Shown here: positions 45,234 through 54,500 of the stretch, piece by piece
Position numbering within the stretch: position 1 is the first letter of the stretch
Layout of the letters: the number at the start of each line of letters is the position of its first letter
Source: Lentisphaeria bacterium
GTDB taxonomy: Bacteria > Verrucomicrobiota > Lentisphaeria > Victivallales > Victivallaceae
Length of the DNA: 64,000 nt
Direction of reading: 5' to 3'
NCBI GenBank assembly: GCA_018265615.1
Contig: JABLYX010000023.1
Span: 1-64,000, forward strand
Position numbers and translations under genes: made by a program
The notes under the pieces: generated by a model
Databases searched by the model: none
What the model saw: the letters and a program-made list of their open reading frames with translations, nothing else
Told to the model about the DNA's origin: nothing

Positions 45234-45254
45234 ATACAGTATAGATAAATTCAA
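45226..45254 (-). promoter_or_regulatory. Promoter candidate of the IclR gene
   Basis: On the minus strand TTGAAT (45249-45254) and TATACT (45226-45231) have a 17-base spacer. The -10 boxes of the two divergent promoters overlap. Confidence 0.7.
45227..45237. promoter_or_regulatory. Palindrome over both -10 boxes, probable IclR operator
   Basis: GTATA-A-TATAC is an exact 11-bp palindrome with a central A. It covers both -10 elements, so a bound dimer would block both promoters. Assignment to the adjacent IclR protein is inferred. Confidence 0.5.
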
Positions 45255-45293
45255 ATACATCTATTCTGAATTTTTTAAAAAAAGAGGAAAAAA

Positions 45294-46391
45294 ATGGGAA
45301 TCGAAGCGAGTTTTGCGGACGTGGCGATGCAGGTATGGAAGCGGAACCGTGCGGAGTGTCCGATGGAATCGTACAGCAGCGTGCTGGCGCTGCATGCGAT
45401 GGCGCGGCTCGCGAAGATCGTGAAGTCGCCCGAGCTGATGGCGGAGATCAGGCAGGTCCTGTACCCGTTTTACACCGGCAAAGTCGAAAACGCGGTCGGC
45501 GTCTACGGCAGGACGGTCTACTGCTGCGGCGGAAACGCGACGGCCTTTCTGTTCCATCGCGGCGAATTGCCGGAAGCGCGCGATATCCTTGTCCGGCAGG
45601 CGGAGAAGCTGATCCGCGAGCAGTCGCGCGACAAAAACGGCCTTTTCGACATGCCCTCCGGCAACCGCCGGAACCATTCGCGCGGGTTCATCTGGATCGA
45701 TACGGTCTTCGGCGTCTGCCCGTTCCTGCTCTGGACCGGCCTGGCGGCGGGGCGTCCCGACTTTGTCGAGGAGGCGGTCCGCCAGATGACCGGGCACCAC
45801 GAGATTCTTTTCAACCCGGAGAACCGGCTCTACCATCAGGCGTTCAATGCGCAGGAACCGGATGCGCTGACTCCGGCCCACTGGGGGCGCGGCCACGGCT
45901 GGGGCGTGCTGGCGCTGGCCGAGCTCTGCTACGACCTTCCGCCGGAGCATCCCGCCGCTCCGAAACTGCTGGCGATGTATCGTGACGCGATGGAGGGAGC
46001 GCTCGCCGTGCAGGACGGGGACGGCATGTGGCATCAGGTGCTCGACGACCATACGAGCTACGCGGAGAGCTCCTGCACGGGGCTGATCCTCTACGCGATG
46101 GGGCGCGGCATCAAAAACGGCAGGCTCGACGAGGCGCATTACCGTGACTCCTACCTGAAAGGGCTCCGTGCGCTCAGCCGCTGCGTCGCGTTCGACGGAT
46201 CGGTCTTCAACTGCTGTGTCGGCTGCCTCGCGATCGGGGAAAACAGCACGGCGGAGGAGTACAAGGCGCATCCGTGGAAACTGAATGACTGTCATGCGTT
46301 CGGCCCGGTCGAAATCGCATACGGCGTGGCTGAGTCGCTCGCGCGGAGCGGCCGGATTCCGGATTATAAAACCCTGGTTTACGGAGAGTGA
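45294..46391 (+). CDS. GH105 unsaturated rhamnogalacturonyl hydrolase-like
   Basis: A 365-residue (alpha/alpha)6-barrel enzyme of the GH88/GH105 group. Family motifs are GFIWIDTVFGVCPFL, with the likely catalytic Asp, HHEILFNPENRLYHQAFN and HWGRGHGWGVLAL. These enzymes hydrate and remove the 4,5-unsaturated uronic acid left by polysaccharide lyases. No signal peptide is present, so it is cytoplasmic and acts on imported oligosaccharides. GAGG precedes the start. It heads an operon with a pseudopilin, a beta-helix protein and a dehydrogenase, under a consensus promoter. Confidence 0.88.
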   Translation: MGIEASFADVAMQVWKRNRAECPMESYSSVLALHAMARLAKIVKSPELMAEIRQVLYPFYTGKVENAVGVYGRTVYCCGGNATAFLFHRGELPEARDILVRQAEKLIREQSRDKNGLFDMPSGNRRNHSRGFIWIDTVFGVCPFLLWTGLAAGRPDFVEEAVRQMTGHHEILFNPENRLYHQAFNAQEPDALTPAHWGRGHGWGVLALAELCYDLPPEHPAAPKLLAMYRDAMEGALAVQDGDGMWHQVLDDHTSYAESSCTGLILYAMGRGIKNGRLDEAHYRDSYLKGLRALSRCVAFDGSVFNCCVGCLAIGENSTAEEYKAHPWKLNDCHAFGPVEIAYGVAESLARSGRIPDYKTLVYGE

Positions 46392-46421
46392 ACGGATCAT
46401 TTCAATGAAAGGCAGCTAAAG

Positions 46422-47174
46422 ATGGAACGGTTGAAATTCACATTGATCGAGCTCCTTGTCGTAATTGCAATTATCGCGATTCTTGCGGCAATGCTGCTGC
46501 CCGCGCTCAATCAGGCACGGGAGCGGGCGCATGCGGTCGGCTGCGTCAACAACCTGAAGCAGACCAATATGAATCTGAATCTCTATGCGAACGACAGCAA
46601 CGACTTCCTGATTCCGCCGATGGGCTTCTATGATGACGGCAACGGGGGCAAGGTGACGCCGTGGTATCCGTCGGGGTACAGATGGGCGTCGATCCTCGCG
46701 GTATATCTGAACCAGTCCATCGACCCGGTCATGCGCAGCGGGACGGCGGCGCAGAAGTTCGAGCTGCTGAAGATCTACTCCTGCAACCGGGCGCTCCTGC
46801 CGGAGAGAGGCAGCCCGCAGGTCCAGATTTACGGCATGAACACCTGTCTGAGCGGGGAGTATTCCGCTTATAAAGCCGTGACCCGGGGGCGGATTGCGAA
46901 CGTCACCGGCGACGAGTATGTCCCCGTCCGCCAGCCGGGCAAAACCGTCATCGCCGCCGACAGCGCGCATGTCAAGGACGCTTCGAATCCGACGATTCAG
47001 GTGAATTTCATCGCCGCCACGAACCAGAAGGTGATTCTGCGCCACAATTCCCGCGCGAACTGCGCGATGCTCGACGGCAGCGTGCGCGGCATGGGCGTCG
47101 GCGAACTCAAGACGGAGGCGCGGTTCAAAGCCGTCGAGGCGATTGCCGATGCAGACGGAAGTCTGATCCCCTGA
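46422..47174 (+). CDS. Type II/IV-like pseudopilin with H-X9-DG C-terminal motif
   Basis: A 250-residue protein with the class III prepilin N-terminus KFTLIELLVVIAIIAILAA starting at residue 5, processed after a short leader; the residue before Phe is Lys rather than the usual Gly. The long hydrophobic helix is followed by a globular domain with paired Cys and ends with HNSRANCAMLDGSV, matching H-X9-DG. This type is greatly expanded in Lentisphaerota and Planctomycetes. It sits 30 bases after GH105 and 20 before the beta-helix gene, so it is in a glycan operon and not with secretion genes. Confidence 0.92.
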   Translation: MERLKFTLIELLVVIAIIAILAAMLLPALNQARERAHAVGCVNNLKQTNMNLNLYANDSNDFLIPPMGFYDDGNGGKVTPWYPSGYRWASILAVYLNQSIDPVMRSGTAAQKFELLKIYSCNRALLPERGSPQVQIYGMNTCLSGEYSAYKAVTRGRIANVTGDEYVPVRQPGKTVIAADSAHVKDASNPTIQVNFIAATNQKVILRHNSRANCAMLDGSVRGMGVGELKTEARFKAVEAIADADGSLIP

Positions 47175-47194
47175 AGAAAACGGAGAAGGAAACC

Positions 47195-49594
47195 ATGAGA
47201 AAAAGCATTGCAGCAGCGCTCCTGCCCCTGTTCGCGGCCGGGACGCTCACGGCCGGAACGGCCATCTTTGAGGATGGGTTCGAAAACGGGCTCTCCAACT
47301 GGCGGGGCAAGCCGGAGTTCGTTGTCAGCACGGAGCAGGCCGCAACCGGGGAGAACTCGATGATGATCTCCGGGCGCGGACTGGTCGAAACGGCCCCGAT
47401 TCCGGTCAGGCCGTCGACCCGCTATGAGGTGTCGTGGAATTCGTTCTCGGAACAGTACTCGTCGTTCTCCTTTTCGGCCGTGGTTTTCGACGGCGGGCAG
47501 CGGCGGCTCTCGCCGCCCGGCACGAATACGACTTCCGAGGGGCTCTGGGGCGCGGGAAAGCAGAAGCGGCGCTTCTGGCTGCCGATGACGCTGCGCTTCG
47601 ACACCGGGCCCGACGCGCGGTTCGTGAGGCTCTGCGTCTCTGCGGGCAAGCCTTCCCGGATCTGGATCGACGACGTCGTGTTGAAGGAGGTTGCGCCACC
47701 GGTTCCGGCTGCTGCCGACGCCGACCCGGCGGCGCCGTACACGGCCGGCTCGCTGATGCTGCCGGGGCCGGATGGAATCCTCTATCCGAATTTCCTGCGG
47801 GCCGGGCTCGCGAAGCCGTGGGCTCTTCCGGAAAAGGTGTTCCGGGTTGAGGAGTTCGGCGCTGTCGCCGATGACGGCAGGGACGACTCCGACGCGATCG
47901 AACGCGCCATTGCCGCGGCCGGAGCATCGGAGCGGGGCGGTGTCGTGCTCTTCGGGCGCGGCGTCTACCGGATCACCCGCAAGCTCTCGATCCGGCACGA
48001 CAACGTGGTTTTGCGCGGCGAAGACCGCGACGCGACCCGGCTCGAGCTCGGGATTCCGGACAATGGCATCGGAATCTTCACAGCCGGAAGCGACGACCGG
48101 ATTTCGCCGCGCGCGACGGTCCGCGTCTATTTCCCGTCGGACGGAGCGAAGAAAGTGACCGTCACGGCCGGAAAAGGGAGGACGGAAGCGTTCGAAACGT
48201 TCGAAGCGCTGCCGGACGCCCCCGGCTTCGCCGTCGTCGTTTTCCGCATGGAGCCGCATTTCGACGCACTCGGCGAGGGGCCGTGCCGGATCACGGCGGA
48301 GGCCGAATACGCGGACGGGCGGAAGGAGTCCACCTCCGTTCCGTTCGTCCTCGACCGCAGCCACCGCCCCGATGTTTACGCTTCAAGCTACCTCACCTTC
48401 GCCGGGAGGAGCGGAGCGGCGGCGAACCATCCGTTTTCCGGCGCGAAACGCGGCGACCGGGCGGTCGAGCTTGCCGAAGCGGCGGATATCCGTCCCGGCG
48501 AGCTCGTCGAGCTGCTCCGGCCGCTCGACAGTGCGTTCAACCCGTACTGCCCGTGGTGGCGGACGCTCGAATTCCGGGCGGAGGTCGCGGCGGTCGACGG
48601 CAGGCGGATCACGCTCGCCCAGCCGCTCCGCATCGATTTCCCGGCGGAGAGCGAGCCGTATCTGGTGCGCCGGGATCCGGTCCGCAACAGCGGCATTGAA
48701 AACATGACGCTCTCGCAGCTCGGGCAGATCCAGGCTGAGCTCAAGATGCGCACGGTCAGCTTTACGGATGCGTTCAGCTGCCGTGCGACAGGGCTGACCA
48801 TCGACCGTCCAGGCACGAGCGGCGTCTACGGGGTGCGGGTCAAGAACTGTGAGTTCTCCGACAGCCGTTTCCTGAAGCCGTGGCGGACCAAGCTCGGCGG
48901 CCTCGCCTACGTCGGCTGGGACCGCGCGTGGGACTGCCTGATCGAAGGCATCGAGTCGGATTCGATGCGTCACGCGCCGCTTTTCAACTGGAATTCGAGC
49001 GGAAACGTCGTGACGAATGGGAATTTCCGCGAGAGCGACGCACAGTTTCACTCCGGCTACTGCCACGACAATCTCATCGAAGCGAGCCGGATCGTGACGA
49101 CCACGAATCGCTTCAACAGCTACGGCTGGGCGCTTTTCGCGGTTCCGGCTGACGATTCGATGCACGGCATGATCGGCCCGCGCAACGTCTTCTACAACTG
49201 CGACACGAGTTCGTTCCGGGGAGGCGTCTACCTCGGCGGCCCGAACCTCGGCTGGCGGATCGTCTACAACCGCTTCGATGTGAAAAAGGGGCCCGGCATT
49301 CTCGAACGGTTCGGCGGAACGGACAATATTTTTGCCGGAAATGTATTTATCCTGCGTGACAAAAGCGTTCCGGCGGTCTATCTTGAATCGCTGGACAGCT
49401 CGGGCGACCGGATCAGCGGGAACCGCATTTACGGCGGCAACGGCAAAATCGCCGCCGGTCCCGGTGCCCCGAATGCCGTGCTGAAGGAGAACCAGACGTA
49501 TGCTCTGACGGAGAAGACGGAAATCCCGGCGGTGAAAGCCCCGGCCCCATCGCTCTGGAAGTGGCAGAAACAAACCTACGGGAGCCGAAAATGA
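47195..49594 (+). CDS. Secreted parallel beta-helix protein (pectate lyase-3 superfamily) with N-terminal CBM-like domain
   Basis: A 799-residue protein with a signal peptide (MRKSIAAALLPLFAAGTLTAG). Residues about 22-170 form a carbohydrate-binding-like beta sandwich. From about 205 the pectate_lyase_3 hallmark appears: FRVEEFGAVADDGRDDSDA, then GGVVLFGRGVYRITRKL. An Ig-like insertion lies near 300-400. The C-terminal half (about 500-780) is rich in Asn and Gly as expected of parallel beta-helix coils. It could be a polysaccharide lyase, epimerase or GH28-like hydrolase; catalytic residues are not identifiable by eye. Its stop overlaps the next start (ATGA). Confidence 0.85.
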   Translation: MRKSIAAALLPLFAAGTLTAGTAIFEDGFENGLSNWRGKPEFVVSTEQAATGENSMMISGRGLVETAPIPVRPSTRYEVSWNSFSEQYSSFSFSAVVFDGGQRRLSPPGTNTTSEGLWGAGKQKRRFWLPMTLRFDTGPDARFVRLCVSAGKPSRIWIDDVVLKEVAPPVPAAADADPAAPYTAGSLMLPGPDGILYPNFLRAGLAKPWALPEKVFRVEEFGAVADDGRDDSDAIERAIAAAGASERGGVVLFGRGVYRITRKLSIRHDNVVLRGEDRDATRLELGIPDNGIGIFTAGSDDRISPRATVRVYFPSDGAKKVTVTAGKGRTEAFETFEALPDAPGFAVVVFRMEPHFDALGEGPCRITAEAEYADGRKESTSVPFVLDRSHRPDVYASSYLTFAGRSGAAANHPFSGAKRGDRAVELAEAADIRPGELVELLRPLDSAFNPYCPWWRTLEFRAEVAAVDGRRITLAQPLRIDFPAESEPYLVRRDPVRNSGIENMTLSQLGQIQAELKMRTVSFTDAFSCRATGLTIDRPGTSGVYGVRVKNCEFSDSRFLKPWRTKLGGLAYVGWDRAWDCLIEGIESDSMRHAPLFNWNSSGNVVTNGNFRESDAQFHSGYCHDNLIEASRIVTTTNRFNSYGWALFAVPADDSMHGMIGPRNVFYNCDTSSFRGGVYLGGPNLGWRIVYNRFDVKKGPGILERFGGTDNIFAGNVFILRDKSVPAVYLESLDSSGDRISGNRIYGGNGKIAAGPGAPNAVLKENQTYALTEKTEIPAVKAPAPSLWKWQKQTYGSRK

Positions 49595-50577
49595 AAAAAC
49601 TCGCACTGCTTTCACTCGGGAAAATCGCCGACCCCGTCGCGCGGGAGAAAATCGCACGTTATTGCGACATCACGGAAATGGAGGAGGTCTCCGAGGAGGC
49701 GCTCTTCGGCACGGTTCCGGAGTACGAGGCGCTCATCATCCCCTTCACCTCGGAGCCGCTTGTTTCGCGCCGGGTCGTCGACGCCGGGAAAAAGCTGCGG
49801 CTCATCGCCTCGACCTACGGCGGGACCCGCCAGAACATCGAGGATGTCTACGCGCTTGAACAGGGGATCACGCTGATCCACACCGGGGCGACGCGCGCCC
49901 GGCCGATGGCGGAGTACACGCTCGGGCTGACCCTCTCGTCGCTGCTGCGGATTTATAACTACCATCACGACATGGTCTCCGGCGAAGTCTGGCCGCGCCT
50001 CAAGTACCCGCGCACGCGGATCCTGTCGGGACGGAAGGTCGCGGTGATCGGTTACGGCCGGATCGGCGGCGCGATCGTCGATCTCATGAAATGCTTCAGC
50101 GGCGACATTTCGGTCGTTTCGCGCCATCTCTCCGAAACGGAGGCCGCCGCGGCGGGCGTGCGGAAATGCACACTCGACGAGGCGTTCGCCGGAGCCGACG
50201 TCATCATCCTCGCGGGCGGCAGCAACGCCGAAACGTTCCACATGGTCGGCGCGGAGCAGTTCGCCCTCATGCGGGACAACGCGCTCTTTGTGAATATCGC
50301 GCGCGGCAAAATGGTGGATGAAGTCGCGATGGCCGAAGCCGTGAACGCGAAAAACATCTTTCTTGCGCTCGATGTCTTCGAAGAGGAGCCGCTCCCGGCG
50401 GGGAGCCCGCTGCGGAAAAACGACCGTGTGCTCCTGACGCCGCACCGCGCGAACAACTCCATCGAGTTCGAGGAGCGCTGGAGCTGTCTCGCCGACGAGA
50501 TCGAACGGTTCGCGAACGGCGAAAAACCGGAGTCGGCTTTGACTCCGGAACGCGCGAAGGTCATGAGCGAATCGTAA
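49591..50577 (+). CDS. D-isomer-specific 2-hydroxyacid dehydrogenase
   Basis: A 328-residue enzyme. The Rossmann motif is GYGRIGGAIVD near residue 155. Catalytic Arg, Glu and His are in NIARGKMVDE, FEEEPLP and TPHRANNS. The start at 49591 follows GGGAG and overlaps the upstream stop; an earlier in-frame ATG would lie inside the beta-helix gene. Family members reduce 2-keto acids with NAD(P)H; in this operon the substrate is probably a keto-acid or sugar acid derived from uronate catabolism. A hairpin terminator follows. Confidence 0.9.
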   Translation: MKKLALLSLGKIADPVAREKIARYCDITEMEEVSEEALFGTVPEYEALIIPFTSEPLVSRRVVDAGKKLRLIASTYGGTRQNIEDVYALEQGITLIHTGATRARPMAEYTLGLTLSSLLRIYNYHHDMVSGEVWPRLKYPRTRILSGRKVAVIGYGRIGGAIVDLMKCFSGDISVVSRHLSETEAAAAGVRKCTLDEAFAGADVIILAGGSNAETFHMVGAEQFALMRDNALFVNIARGKMVDEVAMAEAVNAKNIFLALDVFEEEPLPAGSPLRKNDRVLLTPHRANNSIEFEERWSCLADEIERFANGEKPESALTPERAKVMSES

Positions 50578-50621
50578 CCGGCCGCAGGCCGGGAAGAGCC
50601 CCGGCTGCAGAGAACGGAATG

Positions 50622-50660
50622 CCCTTCCGGCCCCGCACCGCGGAAGCCGGAAGGGTTCTT
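50622..50660 (+). terminator. Terminator candidate of the GH105 operon
   Basis: CCCTTCCGGC (50622-50631) pairs exactly with GCCGGAAGGG (50646-50655), followed by TTCTT. Confidence 0.65.
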
Positions 50661-50693
50661 CATGAAAAAGTGGTGATTTTTTTTGCTCTCCCC

Positions 50694-50722
50694 TTGACAA
50701 ATTATCTCTTCTGCATCATAAT
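50694..50722 (+). promoter_or_regulatory. Promoter of the second pseudopilin-glycosidase unit
   Basis: TTGACA (50694-50699) and CATAAT (50717-50722) are 17 bases apart. The first operator-like site begins 11 bases downstream. Confidence 0.75.
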
Positions 50723-50732
50723 ATTAAACGTA

Positions 50733-50748
50733 AATGAAACGTTTGGTT
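50733..50748. promoter_or_regulatory. Operator-like site 1 (AAACGTTT core)
   Basis: AATGAAACGTTTGGTT contains the palindromic core AAACGTTT typical of LacI-family operators. It lies just at the expected transcript start, so binding would block initiation or elongation. Confidence 0.55.
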
Positions 50749-50811
50749 TTTCGAGTTTCCGCTTTGACCGCACCGGAGCAGCAAGCCGGTCCGGCTTTTT
50801 ACAGCCTGAAT

Positions 50812-50827
50812 AATGAAACGTTTGGTT
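50812..50827. promoter_or_regulatory. Operator-like site 2, exact repeat of site 1
   Basis: The same 16 bases recur 79 bases downstream (about 7.5 helical turns); similarity continues for seven more bases with two mismatches. Paired sites suggest looping by a tetrameric LacI-type protein. Confidence 0.55.
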
Positions 50828-50874
50828 CTTTGAGGATAAGCAGATTGACAACCGACAATGAGGGAGGGCGGATG

Positions 50875-51576
50875 ATGAACGGCGGAAGAAAATTCACATT
50901 GATAGAGCTGCTGGTGGTGATTGCGATCATCGCGATCCTGGCCTCGATGCTGCTGCCGGCGCTGAATCAGGCGCGTGAACGGGCCTGCAGCACGAACTGC
51001 ATGTCGAACCTGAAGCAGATGGGCGGCGTGATCGCACTCTATACGACGGACAACAACGATTATCTGTTTCCGGTTGACACCTCCGCGATGGATTACCACT
51101 GGGCGCGGCGCATTTCGACGATGATCGGCGAAAAGCTCGGCTACAACGAGGCCGCCAGGCAGGCCGGCAAAAAAGTGCTGCGCTGCGTGACCGGGATCCG
51201 GGTTTCCGGCAGCAGGGAGCAGTGGCTCACCTACTCCATGAACCGTCGGACCTGGCCGGGGCACGGCGGTTCCGTGGATTTCAAGAAGGGGGCGAAAATC
51301 ACGCGCGTCAGGAACTCCAGCCGGGTCACGCTGATCGGCGACGCGAGCTACTGTACGGGCGGCTGGTTTTCCAACGCCGTCATCGACCAGCGCGACATGG
51401 GCTTCTGGCATGGCTCCTCCACTACGAAATCCGCCGGGACGACCGCCGACGGTCAGCCCGCCATTCAGGGGATCGGGTTCGGCAACTTTCTGCTGATGGA
51501 CGGCCATGCCGACCGTATCCTGAAAGATGATATCGGGGAAAGTTCCGAATCGAAGTACACCTTCATCCCACAGTAA
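50875..51576 (+). CDS. Pseudopilin of the KFTLIELLVV type
   Basis: A 233-residue protein. The start at 50875 has GGAGG seven bases upstream; an in-frame ATG at 50734 lies inside the first operator-like site and is rejected. KFTLIELLVVIAIIAILAS is the prepilin helix. The globular part has paired Cys early on and ends with FGNFLLMDGHAD, matching the DG motif. The N-terminal 35 residues are nearly the same as those of the protein at 46422, while the rest differs strongly. It leads a unit with the large glycosidase, 22 bases downstream. Confidence 0.9.
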   Translation: MNGGRKFTLIELLVVIAIIAILASMLLPALNQARERACSTNCMSNLKQMGGVIALYTTDNNDYLFPVDTSAMDYHWARRISTMIGEKLGYNEAARQAGKKVLRCVTGIRVSGSREQWLTYSMNRRTWPGHGGSVDFKKGAKITRVRNSSRVTLIGDASYCTGGWFSNAVIDQRDMGFWHGSSTTKSAGTTADGQPAIQGIGFGNFLLMDGHADRILKDDIGESSESKYTFIPQ

Positions 51577-51598
51577 AACGGATCGGAAAGCAGAACCC

Positions 51599-54500
51599 AT
51601 GAAGCATTTTCTCGTGATTCCCGCCTGTGTGGCTGTGCTGATTGCGGGTGTGGCCGCGGAGTACCGGCAGGTTTTCTCCGGCGCGCAGCTTCGGCCCGAG
51701 GCGCTCGGCAACCGGTGCACGTTCTCCGGTTCCGGACTTGAAAGCAGGCTGATCGCCGGCACACACTCGGCGGTCTGGAACACCAAAGGGAAGGAGGGCG
51801 GCAAAGAGCGCTGGTCCGCGCTCGGCATCGAGTTCCGGAATCCGCACACCGCCGCCCCCGCCGGATTCCGCATGGAGGTCACGCTGCCGCGCCCCGTGAA
51901 AGTCGGCATCGAACCGCGGATCAACAAGGTTCCCGGCAAAGGGTTCTGGATGACCGAACACCTCGGCCGGCGCAGCGTCGAACTGCCCGCCGGAAAGCAG
52001 ACGCTCGAATTCACCTGGAGCGACCTGAATGTGAAGAGCACGGACTGGGACCGGGTCAACGCCGTCTCCTTTGCCGTGGGGGAACCGTACCGCATGGAGA
52101 TTCACTCTTTCGGACTGCTGTATCCGGAGCCGCCCGCCGCCGATGCGCCGACTGTCGTGAACTGGCTCGACGCGGGGGAGGGCGCGGTCAATCCGGTCGC
52201 GCGCCCGTTCGATAAGCTGACCGGCGTTTTTTCGCTGCGCGGCGGCAGGGGGCTCACGAGCCGCCTCGGGGAAACCGCGGTCGACGGCACGAAAGCCGCG
52301 CTCTGGAGCGTGGAGGGTGTACCGGGGACGAAAGGGTGGGCGGTCTACGGCTTCGGCTTCATCGATCCGGTTGACCCGCCGCCGTCGGGGCTCCGGTTTG
52401 AAGTCGTGCTGCCGAGGGAGACGGAACTTACGCTGAGCGTCTGCAAAGGCTTTTCACGCGAGAAGGGGTTTTACACCGCGAAAAAATCGGGGCAGTCGAA
52501 GAAACTCCTCCTTCCGGCCGGGCGGCAGTTCATCGACTTCAACTGGAGCGCCTTCGGAGTTCCGGAGGCGGATCGCGAACTCATCAATTCGGTCGAATTC
52601 GTCGCAGGGGAGGCCGGCACGCGGATGGCGATCCTGAAAGTCGACATGATCTTCCCCGATGCCGGAAAGGCCGCCGCATACCGCATGGTGCGCGACCGCA
52701 AACTTGCCCGGGTCCAGAAGACGATGCTTGAAGCGCTCGACGCGCGCGGCGTTCCGTGGAGTTCAGCGCTGGAGGGCGCGGCGCCGCAGGAGGTCGAGCC
52801 GTGCATCTGGACCGGGATCATGCTCGCCGCCCAGCGTGAGCAGCTGAACAGCTTCAGGCCGCTGCACGATCCCTCCTCCGCTGAACGGCTTCTGGCCGAA
52901 AACGCCGCTCTTGTCGCGGCGGGAAAGCAGGGCCGGTTCTCCGGGCTCCGGGAGAGGAGCGAAACGCTGCAGAAGTCGGTTGACGCCTATGTCGACGCCG
53001 CACTCGCGTCGCTGCCGCCGGAGAAGCGCCGCTTCACATATGACGCAGCGGCCGGGGTGTTCCGTTATCCGGACGGACGGCTGTTCCGGATGTTCGGGCC
53101 GCACTTCTTCCGCGCACTTTACGCGCCCGGGCTGAGCCAGTGGCGGCCGTGGGATATGCGCTATCTCGCCGGGCTCGGCTTCAACGGCATCCGGTTGCAT
53201 GTGATCTGGCAGCGGCTGGAGTCGGAGCAGGGAAAATTCGACCCCGCGTTCCTCGGCATGCTGAAGGATATCGTGCGCGAGGCGGAGCGCTACGGCTTCG
53301 GCGTCAGCGTGGATCTGCACTGGCCGTATCCGGATTGGTTCAACCGGGGGAGGCCGGGGGATGAGCTCGACGGCAGGCTCGCGAAGGCGAACTCCTACCA
53401 CTGGCCGGAGGCGCTCGCGGATTCGTGGAGACGGCTCGGCGCGGAGTTCGCGGAGCTTCCGAACATCGTCGCATTTGAGGTCCCGACGAATGAGACTCCG
53501 ATCGGCAGTGACAGGGACGGATTGACGGCCGGCCGCTACCTGATGCGGCGCTGGAACGAATTCCTGAAACGGGAGTACGGCACCCGCGAAAACCTGCAGG
53601 CGGTCTGGGGCGCCGCCGCCGACGGGGCGGAGCGTTACGGCCTTGCCGCGGATGAGAACTGGGAGGACGGCACGATCCGTCCGCTCGGATTCCAGAACGA
53701 CGCTTCCCCGGATCAGGCATACGAATCGAACCCGCGCTTTTACGACCACCTCCGCTTCGCCGCGATGATGCAGAAGGAGCAGTCCGGCCGGATCGTCGCG
53801 GCGCTGCGGGAGACGCGGCCCGATGCGTACGGCATGTTCCAGCGCACGATCGGCGACATGTGGGATCACAGCCCGGTTCCGGTCGACTACCGTGCGATCC
53901 TGACTTCGGTCGGTGACAACGTCCTGCCCGGAACCCACTACAACATGGGCGGCGTGCAGGCCCGCAAGGCCGCGACCCTGACTCGCGGCAGCTACGACTC
54001 CGAGCAGCAGATGGAGGGGAGCCGCGACGCGGTTGAACGCCATGTCGCGCTCGGGCTCGGGTTCTGTCCGTTCGCGTTCCACTTCCGCGGCGGCGGCGGC
54101 ATGCTGCTGGCCGACGACGACTGGCACTTGAAGCCCGAAGTCGGCTATCTGCCGAAACTTGCGGAGCATATCCGCACGTCTGTCCCGGTTCCGAAGCGGG
54201 GCCCGGCGGTGGCGGTTGTCACGAATGCCCGGCTCGAAGCGTCGACCGGGGCGAAGCTCGGCGACCTGATCGGCCGGCTGGAGGAACGCGGCTGCCGGGT
54301 CGGCGTATTCGAGACGCTGCGGGTCATCGACGAGCCCGCGCTGCTGGCGGGGCACGAACTGGCGGTCACGGCGGCCGATTACATCGACCTCCGGCTGCTC
54401 GATGTGCTGAGGGAGCGGTTCTCCGGTAAAGTCCTGCTCACCGGCCGGCTCGACATGGATGCCTACGCCCGGAGGCAGGAGGCGGGGCTTCCGGCCTGGC

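Noticed and set aside
50734..50874. An upstream in-frame start for the second pseudopilin
   Set aside because: That ATG lies inside the operator-like repeat, lacks a ribosome site and would bury the prepilin leader 47 residues inside the protein.
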